A DNA stretch of 64,000 nt from Adiantum capillus-veneris (Eukaryota; Streptophyta; Polypodiopsida; Polypodiales; Pteridaceae): the NCBI GenBank assembly GCA_014529385.2, contig CM043960.1, forward strand, positions 119,978,543 through 120,042,542. Reading direction: 5' to 3'. The notes beneath the pieces were generated by a model, which worked only from the letters and a program-made list of their open reading frames with translations, was not told the DNA's origin and searched no databases. Positions 1-11,500 of the stretch are shown one piece after another. Position 1 is the first letter of the stretch, and each line of letters starts with the position of its first letter. The translations under genes were made by a program, and so were the position numbers.

Positions 1-948
1 GTACTTTGGGAAGAATTTTGGGCATTGGTTTTCCCCTTTGCATCATTTTTGTCTTTGTTTTCCATGGGCTTGACATTCCTTCTAGCCCCTTGTTGGAAAT
101 TGATGCGTGAAGCAACCATGGTGTGATGGATTACTTCGGTGATAGAACCAGGCCATTGAGAGTTGACATATTCGCCATCTCTTTAGGTAATCCTGCACAT
201 AACTGTTGCTTTTGCTCGACAAAGTCTATCTTTTGGAAGACAGTAGCCTTGAGATGTAAATCCCAAAACTTGTGTACATATTTGTGGATAGACTCATGTG
301 AGAGAAGCTTCAAAGTGCATCATTCGGTGAGTACTTTGTCCTTTGCATCGCTTGCAAGAAATTGCTTCATGATGGAAACTCGTAGAGTTTTCCATGTCTT
401 TGGGGTTTCGTTGTTGCCACGGAGGCTAGCCCACCATTGACGAGCTGATTTCTAGAAATGCATAGCTACATGGTGTAGCTTGGAGGACTCTCTGAAGCCC
501 TCGTCTCCAAAGGCCGCATCAAATTGTTGGATGAAGGCCAATACTTTGTCGGTGGCACCAAAGGTGTCATCATAGGTGAGAAAAGAGATACTCTTTCCTC
601 CCTCTTTGAACTTCTTCAGCTTTTGTGACCTTTGCCATGCAAGGTATGTTTTGTGATGTCCTCCCCTCTTGTATTCTCTAGGAGAATAGCTATAGCTTTC
701 ATCGGAAGAGGAGGAAGGTGAAGAAGAAGGAGAAGAGGGTGACCTCTTTCTTGCCCTTTTCTTCCTTTGTTTCCTCTTTTCCCTTTTGGACTGACGAGGA
801 GAAGGACTGTTTGTTGATCTTTTCCTCTTGGGAGGAGTTGGCGATCGTTTAGACCGCCGTCTTTGTGGAGCTACATCTTCAAAGGAACTTAAAGTTTCAT
901 TGCTTTCCTGCTCCTTGGATTCCTCCTCTCGTATGGGAGAGAGTCTCC
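1..948 (-). pseudogene. Chromovirus gag fragment (Gypsy family B, copy 1)
   Basis: The minus strand encodes the gag of the same Gypsy family as the complete element at 7970-16794. An arginine/serine-rich linker lies at about 690-870. The capsid-like part follows, with FGDEGF at about 500 and the SHESIHKY block at about 290. It runs off the window start. Stops and frame changes (for example TAG near 453) break it into pieces, so it is dead. Its upstream end meets unrelated Gypsy protease sequence at about 948, close to a shared ACTCTCTCCCATACGAGAG stretch, so the N-terminal gag part, leader and LTR are missing. Assignment to the family rests on direct similarity to the copies at 9976, 35536 and 52386 in this window. 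Confidence 0.8.
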
Positions 949-2021
949 AAGTCATAGCCATCGGTCTCAACTTTTTTGCTTTCACACTCACAAAACTTGT
1001 TAGCTTCCTTCAACACCTTTATCATAAACAAAGGAGTTATATCATACCCATCTTCATCGCAAAATTTAGTAAGGGTCACCTCATTCACACACCCATCAAG
1101 AGTGGCGAGTATTTGATCCCATCCAAAGGGTTCAAATAACTCCTCTGAAAATGGCTCTGGTACACATGTCTCATCTTCTACTAAACGCTCTAGGATGCAA
1201 TATTCCTTTCTAAGACTTCCACTCTCAGGAGCTCCGCACATCCAAATATGTGCTTTGCTTTCCAAATTAGTTGTGGAGTTTAATTCTTTCCCTAGGGTTC
1301 GTTCTACATCTCTATAACTATGATCTTTGATACTGATTTTTGTAGTGATCTCTTTGTGTCTCAAGTAGATATAGTCATAGCCCCAGTCTTGTACCACTTT
1401 GAGTTGACGCATGAATGGTCTGCCCAATATAATTTCAAAGTTGCTGCTCTTGTCAAAATTCATTATGGCAAAGGTGTGCTCATACTCTATGCCACACGAG
1501 GATACAACAATGATTTGTTCTAATATTCCTATTCATCTCTCAACGTATCAATCTGCTAATTGCAATCTCATTCGAGTTTTTGTAAGAGCAGGCTTTCCCC
1601 ATTTTTTCCATATGTCTTTGGTTGCAATGGAAATTCCTACCCCACTATCTAATATAGCAATCATCTTTACTCCTTTGTACTCAAGTGATAAGGTGGTGTT
1701 TCCTTTTTCTCCTTCACAGTAGTCACCCACCTTATTTATTGGTACTGGCTTTGTCTGTGGATTCTTAAGCAAGGTGTCATCCATGTTTTTGTTTGCAAGT
1801 TGGTCATGTAAAGGGATTTTCAGCCCCAGGTTTTTGCCCATTTGGCCCCATAGATGAGGTCTAATTTTTAGTAGTTCTAAGAGATAAAGTGTGCATTGTA
1901 TAAGAGAAGACATCAATTCATGCAAGCTCTTGGTATCCATCATTTTTGGTGTGGCTTTCCACTGAGAAGGTACCATTTTAACCTCCAATTTTGTTTCAAG
2001 TTCTCCTATGAAAGATGGCAA
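949..2021 (-). pseudogene. Gypsy family A protease region
   Basis: This is a retropepsin-type aspartic protease domain of a Ty3/Gypsy polyprotein in two minus-strand pieces. The first (1548-2021) ends with ILDSGVGISIAT, where DSG is the catalytic triplet. The second (897-1463) carries ILGRPFM, the conserved flap-to-C-terminal motif. A frame break or stops near 1465-1548 separate them. About 170 further residues follow, with no RT signature before the sequence changes to family B gag at about 948. It belongs to the same relic as the gag pieces at 2214-3996. It differs clearly from families B and C in this window. Function is lost by truncation and frame breaks. Confidence 0.75.
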
Positions 2022-2213
2022 AGTCTTTAAAGAGCGTGGTTTACTCTCTTCAGATGCGACAAACCCGACATCCCCATATAGAGATCATATATCTCTTGGC
2101 AAAAATTCATGATCCATGTTTATCTCAGGGATAGGTGCTGACTGTAAAGTAGCACTACCATCTTTTTGGTTTTTGATTGATTTCCATAAGGATTGTGGCC
2201 ACGGTTCTTCTAC

Positions 2214-3409
2214 CTAAGGAATAGGCATCACTACTTGTGAGCCCACCCTATCTGTGGTATTGGCTACTCCCCTTGTATCTAAAGGTGCCTCAACTCTTGG
2301 CTCTTCTTCTTTGTTTACAATATCACGACTTTTCAATTCCTGGAGTTTTTTGCAGATTAGCACCTCCATTTTTGGAGCATCTAGAACTGGTTCCATAAGA
2401 GTTTGGGCCTTTTTGATGAGCCCCTTGCACATTTGCAACCTCTCTTTTTCATACCTTGGATGAGGATATTTGAGCCATCTATCCGCTTGGGTTTGGTTGG
2501 TCTTTAACCTAGCATCATAAGCTTTCAAAATTGCATCTAAAGGCTCAAAGACTTTGTCGACCAGGAATGACCCTCCCAAGTTAGTCTTTGACTTTTTAGG
2601 TCCCTTGCATTTTTCTTGCTTTGTTTCTCTCGTCTAAGCTGTTCTTTTGTTTGATTTAGTTCAATTTCCAAAGCAGCTTTCTCCTTCAGCCTCTTTGCTT
2701 TCATTTTATCTCGTTTGGCTTTCCATGATTTTCTTCCTGTTCTCACCGATATGTTCTCAATTTTGGTTTGGATCGGCAATGTGGTTTCCTCCTCAACGAT
2801 TGTGTTTTTAGCAGCTTCTTGAGATTGAGCTTGAGTCATCACATTTAAAGGAATGGAAGGTTCTACCTTGGATCCACTTGAAGAAGGCATCATGCCTACA
2901 ACTTTCATTGTTGCTTTCCCCCAGTAATTTGGACTTTTAGCACAGTGTTGGTGTAGATGGTCTATCCCACAACGTTCACAAAATACAAATAATTTGATTT
3001 TTGGACACTTGTTTGGATAACTTCGTGCCCAATAATCACCTCCACATTCATAGCATGGAACGTCTTGTTTCATAGCTGGTGATCCAGTCGATGGTTGTTC
3101 TTGCCTTGTGAGGATGTTCTTTGAACCATACTCATGATTGGCTATGAACATGAGCGTAGTCACATCCATGGAGTACTGGTTTTTTATGGGTTGTGGCACA
3201 TACGTTGGTTGAGCGTAGTTGACTACTACTCTACCATCATTCAAAAGATGTGTTTGTTGCCCTAGTATTTGTTGCAGCTTCGGTTGAGTGCTAGCACCAT
3301 GAGTGGGATGATCCCCTCCACAAGTATTACATATCCTCAGTTGAGGTTGTCGTACATTTAGGTTTTGTTTGTAGCCTTGGTTTATTCTTTTAATCACCAC
3401 CTCAACCAC
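2214..3409 (-). pseudogene. Gypsy family A nucleocapsid and linker
   Basis: The minus-strand frame 2537-3409 has cysteine/histidine clusters typical of a retroelement nucleocapsid: CNTCGGDHPT, CYECGGDYWARSYPNKC and CERCGIDHLHQHC. A lysine/glutamate-rich coiled-coil-like tail follows (about 2600-2760). The next frame, 2214-2579, overlaps it with a one-frame change and carries a charged linker leading to the protease. CX2C plus HX3HC arrangements suggest zinc binding to RNA, as in gag nucleocapsids. The repeated CX2CG units are unusual next to the single CCHC knuckle of families B and C. It lies between the gag core (3425-3996) and the protease (949-2021) and is not intact. Confidence 0.65.
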
Positions 3410-3424
3410 TTGATCAATGATTGG

Positions 3425-3996
3425 TTACCAAGGAGTTTGAACATCTCTCTTTGTTGTTGATTCGCTCCTCGGAGATGAGGCACTACTAGTCGCGTTGTTT
3501 GTATCTTCAATCACCTCTCCATAGGCCTTAAAATTGTCAACTAGATATAGAGCTTCTCTAGAGACTTGCTCACATTTCGTGCATCCCTTCAAATGTAGGT
3601 CCTTTTTTAGAGTTTCATTTCTCAATCCCTCTATGAAGAGAACTGATAATCTCTCATTTTGCGGTAGCTCTCTCATAGGACATCTCTCTATGTATTGTTT
3701 GAAACGAAGCAGAGCTTCCTTCACCTTTTTGTCCTGTTTCTGTTTGAAAGCGTAGATTTGGGACACTGTGTTGTGTTTGATTCCCCTTTTCGAGAACTCC
3801 TCCGTGAATTCTTGCAAGAGTTGTGCTATGTTGGGAAAATCATCTCTATTTAATGGTTGGAACCAAGTCCATCCCTCCAATGTACCGAATCCCTCATACT
3901 GAGTATGAAAATCCGCAATTTGTTTAGCTCTCAAGACTTGTTTGAACATAGAGACATGAGCATATGGATCCTCGGACCCACCGTACTCTGTCTTGA
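3425..3996 (-). pseudogene. Gypsy family A gag core
   Basis: This is a Ty3/Gypsy retrotransposon gag (capsid) domain on the minus strand. An open frame covers 3425-3949 and similarity extends upstream to about 3996 (YGGSEDPYAHV, matching the DPxxH motif at the start of plant gag domains). The middle has the usual helical pattern ending in LFIEGLRNETLKKDL, like the F-x-x-GL signature of the family. A stop at 3425 separates it from the nucleocapsid piece. At about 4000 it changes abruptly into a Copia gag relic of the same orientation, so its leader and LTR are gone. It would form the capsid shell around element RNA; here it is a relic. Confidence 0.75.
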
Positions 3997-4004
3997 CTCA
4001 CAAT

Positions 4005-4395
4005 TTTTTTTTATCTTCAATGAATAGTCATTGATGGATAAATGTTTCTTCTGCACAATATTCAGCTCAATCTTCAACTACAGCTTCCTTGCCTTACTAT
4101 TAGTCACATCCAATGACAAGAAAGTGTCCCAAGCCTCCTTAGGAGATTGAGAATCATGTATATCCTCAATCATAGTATCATGTACACTGACAAAAAGCTA
4201 ATACATGACCTTTCGAGCTCCCTGGTTGCAATCTTTAAATGTCTTAATTTGTGCAGCACTTGCACCTTCCCCTGGCAGTACCGGTGCTACCTCATGCTCT
4301 CCAACAATGTAGTCCCAATAACCTTTGCCCATAAGGAAATTGGTCATTCTGAACTTCCAAGCATGTAAGTGGTTCTTGTCTAGCTTATCACTGAC
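4005..4395 (-). pseudogene. Copia gag (UBN2-type) relic
   Basis: Read on the minus strand, and allowing for stops and small frame changes, this stretch encodes the central part of a Ty1/Copia gag. Visible pieces include KGYWDYIVGEHE, then VHDTMIEDIHDSQSPKEAWD, then KARKLQLKIELN. These match the W-x-x-I, SPKEAWD and L-x-x-EL pattern of the UBN2/gag-polypeptide family. No zinc knuckle, protease or later domains are present. It ends at about 4005, where a Gypsy gag begins. No coding capacity remains. Confidence 0.65.
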
Positions 4396-6293
4396 AACAT
4401 GGTAAGCCCATCATTGTTGGATGACATGTTTCAATCCTTTACACAGTCATTGAGCAACGTGCTAAAAATAGTAAATTACCACCTGTAACCACAATCTACG
4501 TACATTCACCTGTTTCATTGTACTAAACAATGTTTGTGCACACTACACCCAAAGAAAAGTTTTTTGCACCACCTATATGTAGATCTACAGAACCCAAACC
4601 TTAGCATTTCTGTATGGAAACACACTCTAACTCCAAAAGGGATCTAAACAAACCTGGAATGGAAATCTAGATGCATAGTTTCAGTCAAAGGACTATATAG
4701 AACCTTGAGATGTGGAATCACCTAAATCGGAGATGGTTACCCTATTTTTTTCAATGGACCACCTATATTGGAGGTCTCAGGCCATTGGTCCCAACTTTCC
4801 AAAAACCACTTCTTATTTTAAGACTTCAAATCATAACCATTTTTTAGCCATTTCAGATTTTAATATCAAGCAACATCTCTTATCCTTATGCCACCTTATT
4901 TTTAAGTTTAATTTATCCCCTTTTTTTAAGGAACCAAGTCAGCAAATCCAACCATGCCTTATGTATACCAACATCCAAAACAGATCATGTACTATACCAA
5001 AAAATCATCCAATTTTTTAAGCTATTCAAGCTATTTTTAGTTACATTTTTCTTTTATTTACATCAAGTACAAAACTTGTAGAGAAAACAACAGAATCTCA
5101 TGCTTATTATTTGATTTAAGTGACCACAATAGTATCCCATCAGAGGTCCACACATAATTTTCAATCCCTCTTTACTAGCTGGATTTGTTACAACCAACCT
5201 AAGGATAAGTTTGGTAATCCTTATGAGATAGGTTAATCCTGCTAGATTTCCTTGATACCGTCATTCATCCCAGCTAAATAATGCATCCAACATGCTATCC
5301 TTGTACCAATAGTTACCACGCATAGACCATGCATGCCCATTTCCTGATTTTAGTCACTACTCAATACCTTAGAGAAGAAATTAAACATAAAATAATTGTC
5401 CTAGTACCTCAGATATGGTCCAACCGCATTGTTCATTGCCGTGGCAAAGTGGTTTGAGACTTCAAACTTCCAAGTTCAGTGCAGGTATATTCTACTTACC
5501 CACTCGCTCTTAGAAGAAGGAGGTGTAAAGCTAATACTTAAAATGCTTTACTCTTACTTGATATCTTAATCAACAAGGCTCTCACACAAAGGAAGCCCTT
5601 ACTATGCTCACAGACTAAGCAATGATTGTTTGAAAATACTGAAATGGAAACTAAATGGGCTCAAAATAGTGATCTCACCTTTAAGTACTACTTCTCCTCC
5701 ATCTTTCTCAGAGTATCTTACTTTGTTCTGCATCAAAGGTGCCCTAGATCAGCCTCTACACCATGCTACGAAGGTGGACTGCTCTTCTATCCCCTCTACT
5801 CAGGCTATCTCAAGCCTCACAAAATTTCCAGGCGTCTGTCATAGATTTCATCTATAGTAAAGATGCTATGACTGCCCCATCCGACCTACCTTAACTACCC
5901 ATGTCACCTCACCTACAAAAGGACCTTGCCTTCAAGTTGGCCTAGGGTATAAGCCCTTGGGTTTATTACATCCCAAGTCCCCAAGTCAAAAGGAATTAAG
6001 GCCTAGTTCATCCCATGTTAGGGTCTAGCCTTAGCCTAACCTAGTTAGGTTTCCTTTGTGATCTGGTTAGGCCATGAGTTAATTAGGTCTCATCAAGGTA
6101 GTCTCAACCAGGTAGTGCTAGTTAGCCCACTAACTAATTGAATATTCAAGTTAGCCTAACTAACAAAACTATCTTGACTAATAGTTAGTTCTAAGTTAAA
6201 ATTTAAGGCCATGTGTCCATACCATAGTGTCTTTCTTCAAGAAAAACCAAATTCAAGCATTCATAGGTATAGAGTGTCTACCTTAGTGAATGT

Positions 6294-6296
<3 letters not shown>
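4396..6296. other. No recognisable gene
   Basis: AT-rich sequence with only short, non-conserved reading frames on both strands. I see no domain, LTR end or tandem array. It may hold the decayed 5' part of the adjacent Copia relic, but nothing supports that directly. Confidence 0.4.
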
Positions 6297-6327
<31 letters not shown>

Positions 6328-6427
6328 ATAGTTGCATCATTGACAATTGTCCAAATGGCACATGGGGAAGTCTTAAAGAAACTCAAAATTACACCACCGT
6401 GCCATACAACCACATTCAAAAAGTTGA

Positions 6428-6475
<48 letters not shown>
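6297..6475. repeat. Two (GA)n microsatellites
   Basis: GA tracts at about 6297-6324 and 6432-6475 flank a 107-bp unique stretch just upstream of the H3-like frame. Apparent reading frames through them are only alternating Leu/Ser or Arg/Glu. Confidence 0.9.
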
Positions 6476-6493
6476 CTATAGTCTTATAGGGAA

Positions 6494-6933
6494 ATGGCAA
6501 GAACAAATGCGACTGCTAGGAAGGTAGGCAAAGGTTCAGGTTTGGTTGCTAAAGCAGGGGGAAGGAATGCTAGTAAGAAGACGAGACCTAGAAAGCCCAT
6601 GAAGATTTTAAAAGCTCCAAGGATGAAGAGGCTACTAAGACACATCAAGTTGTTTAAGGAAATTAAGAAGGCTCAGAAATGCATTGAGTTTCTTGTACCA
6701 AAGCTTCCATTTGAGAGGCTAGTTGGGTCAATATGTGAAGATGCATGTTTTAGCACAATGAGGTGTAAACTTGTTGCACTGTTGGCACTTCAAGAGGCAA
6801 CATAAGATTTTTGCTTGAATACTTCACTGATACAACTACTGTTGCAGCACATGTACATAGGCTAACCATTATGGACAAGGATAGTGAAACCTTGAAAAGA
6901 GTAAGGTGGAGATATGATAATGCTTCAACCTAG
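6494..6933 (+). pseudogene. Divergent histone H3-like pseudogene
   Basis: The frame starts MARTNATARK, almost the canonical H3 tail start but with Asn at the Lys4 position. Next comes a basic tail, then IKLFKEIKKAQKCIEFLVPK and LPFERLVGSICED. These align with the alpha-N helix and alpha-1 region of H3 ([29 protein letters not shown]). LVALLALQEAT matches the start of alpha-2. The frame stops at TAA 6803-6805. From 6805, two bases out of phase, it resumes with RFLLEYFTDTTTVAAHVHRL and TIMDKDSETLKRVRWR, matching the rest of alpha-2, loop 2 and alpha-3 of the H3 fold, and ends at TAG 6931. The fold is therefore complete but broken by one frameshift. No intron is seen, so a retrocopy or a decayed H3 variant are both possible. 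Divergence is far beyond replication-type H3. Neither CENH3 nor H3.3 ancestry can be decided by eye. Confidence 0.7.
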
Positions 6934-6965
6934 CAAAGTTTATAGACAAGAAAATAAAGGAAAGT

Positions 6966-7193
6966 TTGTGTATTCCTCCATTAAGGCCACAGTCAGGGGT
7001 GAAGATTGTGGAGGTCACCCATGATATGAATACTAGGGCCAGAGCCGAGCAGGAAAACCGGTGTGTCAAGGAGATGAACAAACTAAAAGAGAAAGAAAAA
7101 TCAACAAATGCTTTAGAAGAGGAGATTAAGGGCTGCCACACTGCTATGCATGAAATCAATGCCAGTATCAATGAAATTTTATCATCTCTCTGA
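6966..7193 (+). CDS. Small coiled-coil frame, unknown
   Basis: A 75-codon frame whose second half is strongly charged with heptad-like spacing (EMNKLKEKEKS, ALEEEIKGC), suggesting a coiled coil. I do not recognise a family. It follows the H3-like pseudogene by 33 bp on the same strand and could be an exon remnant. A further short open stretch (about 7204-7324) follows in another frame. Treat as doubtful. Confidence 0.25.
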   Translation: MCIPPLRPQSGVKIVEVTHDMNTRARAEQENRCVKEMNKLKEKEKSTNALEEEIKGCHTAMHEINASINEILSSL

Positions 7194-7969
7194 GAAAGGA
7201 TTAATTAGCAGATGTACCACTAGCAGATGGTTCAAGGAGACGTGCAATAGATTTTGTTGATATTAATATATTGAAGGATCAAGATGCTCAAATAATAGAT
7301 TCAATTATCTATATATGCCTAATGTAAGATGATTTCACTAGCTTCAACATACTTTTATTTCGTCCTTAGATTAGAGAATAACTTCTAGTAATTGTCTTCT
7401 TGTAGTTTGATCAAGAGCCAGCTACCTGCACAAAGTCAGCCAGGAATATATTTCATGGATCCTCAACTATCTGTCTTGCTTAAAATATAAGAAAACCCAG
7501 CAGGGCACATTCAAGAAATGGCTTGCCCATTGTCTGATGTACAAGTTACAACCATAATTTTTTCATATGAGAGCAACCACCACTAGAGTCTGGTTTGCAT
7601 TGAGCTTGACAAGCTAGTTGTCTAGATTCTAAACTCAATTCGAGGAATGAATCCAAAATTGAGATTGTGAGTATTCAAAATTAGAATTTAGATTGATTTG
7701 GAATAAAGTATGCATATAGTGATTGTGTTGGTTTCATGCAAAACTTGTCTAATTGCAGCTACATAAAAAGATTGTTGCTTGCATATGGCAAGTTGTGCTA
7801 AAGATACGAGTTGTACAACTTAGAAATTAAAGAATTCAAAATTCCTAAACAGACGGATGCCAACTTATGGATGGAGGTGCCTCCTTCATGCTGAGTACAT
7901 ACTTCCAGAGCTTCTTTGCACTATAGTCATTCATGTCAAAGGTAGGCATTTTGCAAAGCATTACTATAA
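7194..7969 (+). other. Possible exon remains before the B2 insertion
   Basis: No complete gene is visible. A short open stretch lies at about 7204-7324. Another at about 7853-7940 ends at AAAG|GTAGGC, which looks like a splice donor. The sequence matching an intron end (polypyrimidine tract then TTTTGCAG) lies at about 16840-16860, on the far side of retroelement B2. This suggests that B2 sits in an intron of a decayed or low-conservation gene. Confidence 0.25.
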
Positions 7970-9559
7970 TGTCATAATAATCAATATCTAATTCTCCTAA
8001 ATGATTTTCTCATATTAAACTGATCATTTAATGTGGGGAAGTGCCAGGGAGAAAAAGCTAGAATATTGGTTAAGCTAGCAGACTGGCCACAGTAGGGATC
8101 CAAAGGAGGGAAAATAGGGATCCAAAGGGGGGGCCATCTGCAAAAGAGCCATGTGCAACAATGGGCTAAAAAGACCCTAAGGTTCAGCCCATTAAGACTT
8201 CCAAAATGCTAAGGTTCCAAAATTCAAAGGTTGTATCCAAAGGTCAACCCTAGGGGAAATTGGATGCTTTGTGTGTAACTAAAAAGTCCTTGCATATCCC
8301 TACATGGGAGGGGGTGAGCCCTTCTTCTAGGGGATGAGAGAGAAAGTCACACACACACACACACACACAGGCTCCCTTTACACAAAGGGAATTAGGGACA
8401 CATGTCAGCTCCCTAGCCCAGATTCCCATAAGGTATGCCCAATTTCTATTGGATGGCCTTGGAGGTGGACCAATGAGAATTAGGCTAGAGTAAATCTAGT
8501 TTAATTAATTTAAAAACACTTAATAAAATAACCAATGAGAATTAAGTCTCCTAGAAGACTATTGGACAGTCTCCCAAGGGGTCCAATGAGCATTCAGGAG
8601 CCCAATGGCTTGCCTGATTCCTATTGGCCAGGAGGCAAAGGGGTCCAATGAGAGTTTAGTTTAATTATTAAATTACCTAAAGCTCTCACAAAACGGGAAA
8701 GGGGGACACATGTCAGAAGGCTATCACTTATGCTGCTTAATAGCCATTGGCTTGACTTGGGGAGATCCAATGGGGAGCCTGCAAGAGAAAATAGCATGGG
8801 GGCTCGCCCAAGAGAGAGAGGGGGCTGATTTTTGCAAGGCATTATCACACACACTCACACAATCTCATGTGTGAAGAAAGAGAAGACTATCTCTTCCCAA
8901 GATTTAATGGAGAGCTCATCACCTACTCCAAGCTTGTGAGATAGAAGCCTACATCGACACACTCTTGGCTTATGGATGCAAATCCAACCAAGAGCCAAGA
9001 TTCAATGCATGCTCATCTCCTCTACCAAGCTAATTACTAAGCTAAATCTATGCTAATATGAGTGATTATGTAAGGAGATGTACATCTTTCTCGTAAGATA
9101 CTCCTTCTTCCTCTCAATCTACTCTCATACACTGCTAGCTCTCACCATCTTCGAAGGTGTGTGAGGTCTTGGGTCTGAGAACGGGGATAATTAAAGTTGT
9201 GTTTACTTAGTGTTTTGCTTAGTGCATGAAGCTTTCATCTTCATTGCACTAGTTAGTCTTGAAGGAACACAAAGAATTGTATTGTACAATGTCTCTCTTG
9301 ATGGGAAAAACCATAATACAAAGCCTTTTTGAGGGGGGAACGGCTCCATGCAAATCCGGTCCTCAATTGTTGTCAATAGCTTTATTTCTCTCTCTTTTGA
9401 AAGTATTGTTGATGCTATCTAACTAGGTGTTATGCTTTTTGTTGCTCTCTCCACTCAAGCACTCTTGTAATTCTCATTAGGAATCTATTCTAATAAAATG
9501 CCCACTATGTTCATGCTAATTTCCGCTACACATAAGTTTTCAGACCATTAAATGTTACA
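7970..9559 (+). repeat. B2 5' LTR
   Basis: Starts TGTCATAATAATC and ends ATGTTACA. It is 1590 bp and nearly identical to 15241-16794. It contains a (CA)n tract at about 8349-8368. Short reading frames inside, such as that at 8621-8854 on the minus strand, recur in the other LTR and are not genes. Confidence 0.93.
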
Positions 9560-9560
9560 T

Positions 9561-9572
9561 TGGTATCAGAGC
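9561..9572 (+). promoter_or_regulatory. Primer binding site (initiator Met tRNA type)
   Basis: TGGTATCAGAGC lies one base after the 5' LTR, the plant primer binding site complementary to the 3' end of initiator methionine tRNA. The same site follows the B3 LTR at 35125 and, on the minus strand, the B4 LTR at about 52787-52798. Confidence 0.88.
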
Positions 9573-9975
9573 ACAAGGTTTCTCTTTTCTTGCTCAAGAA
9601 GGGAGGTTCTCAAGCTAGCTATAAATGGTTGGTATTATTAATTGCCTGTGAGTAAGTAGAATAGGGATTTTTTTGCCTTGCAGTGCTCCTGCCTTTGTGC
9701 AGTTAACGGGGCATCACCGTCGAGAGCTATGGTCTTAATAGTGGAGTCCTACGGGGCTTGCCTACGGCTTAACCACTATTGAGCTATTAGAAGCTTGACA
9801 GGAGCCGGTGCTGTTTTGGTGTCGAAAGACCCTCTCTTCTATTCCTTGCAGTTAATGGTATTTGAGCCGAGGGTACAGTAGCTTGAGTGCTTTTTCTAAA
9901 GGGGTAAAGAGGAGTAGCAACTAGGGCTTGAAGTGCCAAAGTACACCTAAAAGTTTACACCTAAAAGCTGTTAGA
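9573..9975 (+). other. B2 untranslated leader
   Basis: The leader between primer site and gag is shared with the B3 copy (35137-35535). It contains no conserved frame. The phrase AAAGTACACCTAAAAG occurs just before the gag start in both. Confidence 0.6.
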
Positions 9976-11500
9976 ATGGATGACAATAGTAAAGAGAGTG
10001 AAATTAATGTTGATAACTTTGATTTTGCTCATGAGCAAGCTACTAATGATGCTTCGATGCTTGTTAACTATCTTGTTTCTAGGCTTCAACAAGCCATGGG
10101 CAATCCATCTCTCCAAGGCGAAGTGCAACGGGAGCTCCGTGCTCATGGGATTCTCCAAGCTCATCACCATGATGAGAGAACACCTAGGAAGCCTCCTTGC
10201 GAGACTCCCAAAAGAGGTTTCTCTCCGATTCGGGAAGAAGAAGAGAATCCCTACGAAGGGCTCAAGAATTTACTTCTTGATGATGCATCTCCTTCCCAAA
10301 GGAGAACTCAAGAGCCTCCTTCAAAGGAACGAGAAAGAAGTGAGTCTCCCGCCACCTCGGCGGAGATGGCTCCACGAAGACGACGGGCTAAACGCTCCCC
10401 ATCACCACCAAAGCGGAGAAGACCATCACACTCTTCTCCATGCCATAATTCAAAGAGGGATGATAAAAAGCAAGAGAAGAAAAAGGCGAGAAAGAGGACA
10501 CCCTCTTCTTCATCCTCTTCCTCTTATGAAAGTGATGGTGAAGACAACGAAGATCAAGACAAGAAAAAGGCGAGAAAGAGGTCACCCTCTTCTCCACCTT
10601 CTTCAAATCCTTCACCTTCTGAAGAGAGTGATGGTGCAACCTTTGAACCATCAAAAAGAAGAGGCCAAAGGAAATCCTATGCCGCATGGAAGAGGTCATC
10701 CAAGCTGAAGAAATTCAAAGAGGGAGAGAAGAGCATCTCTTTCCTTACCTATGATGGTACCTTTGGTGCTACGGACAAAGTCTTGGCCTTTATCCAGCAA
10801 TTTGATGCGGAGTTTGGAGATGAGGGCTTCATAGAGTCCTCCAAGCTACGCCATGTAGCTATGTACTTTCAAAAGTCCGCCAGGCAATGGTGGTCTAGCC
10901 TACGAGCCAACGGTGAAGCTCCACGAACATGGAAAGCTTCAAGAGCTTCCATTATGAAGCAGTTTTTGGCCACCGATGCCAAAGACAAAGTACTCACCGA
11001 ATGGCAAAGCTTAAAGCTCTCTCCCAATGAATCCATCCACAAATATGTAGACACGTTTTGGGACCTACAACTCAAATCCACTGTCTTTAAAAAGTTGGAT
11101 TTTGGAGAGCAAAAGCAACAATTTTGTGCGGGCTTAACCGAAGAAATGGCGGAGTATGTCAACTCCCAAAGGCCACGTACCATATCGGCGGTAATACACC
11201 ATACTATGGTGGCCTCATGACTCAATTTCCAAACGGGGGCTAAAAGAAATAATAAGCCCCCGGAAAACAAGGGTTCCAATGAGCCTAAGGGGAAGGACAA
11301 TGTCCAAAAGTCTCGTAAGGGCAACTCCAACAAAGCTAAAGAGAAGGGACTTTACAAAGGTAAGAACAAACTCTCTCCTGAAGAGCTTGAGCATTATCGC
11401 AAGGATAACCGGTGTTTCAAGTGCGGCGAACAAGGGCATGCGTACCACACTTGTCCCCAAAAGAACAACCGTCAAGATCCTCCTATAGCTTCCTTCGTTG
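9976..11500 (+). pseudogene. gag: B2 gag
   Basis: The likely start is ATG 9976 (MDDNSKESE). The B3 copy has the matching ATG at 35536 (MADNSKESE), while the in-frame ATG at 9928 is not shared. The N-terminal part is followed by a long Arg/Ser-rich linker (about 10360-10700), a capsid-like domain (FGDEGFIESSKLRHVA) and a CCHC zinc knuckle [14 protein letters not shown] at 11413-11454. The frame is stopped at TGA 11218-11220. The other copies have a Ser-Arg context there (CGA in B3), so a C-to-T change is the simplest cause. After it the frame continues unbroken into the protease, so gag and pol were one polyprotein. The product would package element RNA. Confidence 0.85.

Noticed and set aside
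8621..8854. Minus-strand frame inside the B2 LTR, repeated at 15895-16131
   Set aside because: It lies wholly inside an LTR, differs by frameshift between the two LTRs and has no domain.
9980..10708. Long plus frame overlapping B2 gag
   Set aside because: It is a shadow of the gag frame through its Arg/Ser-rich linker; the family similarity is in the other frame.
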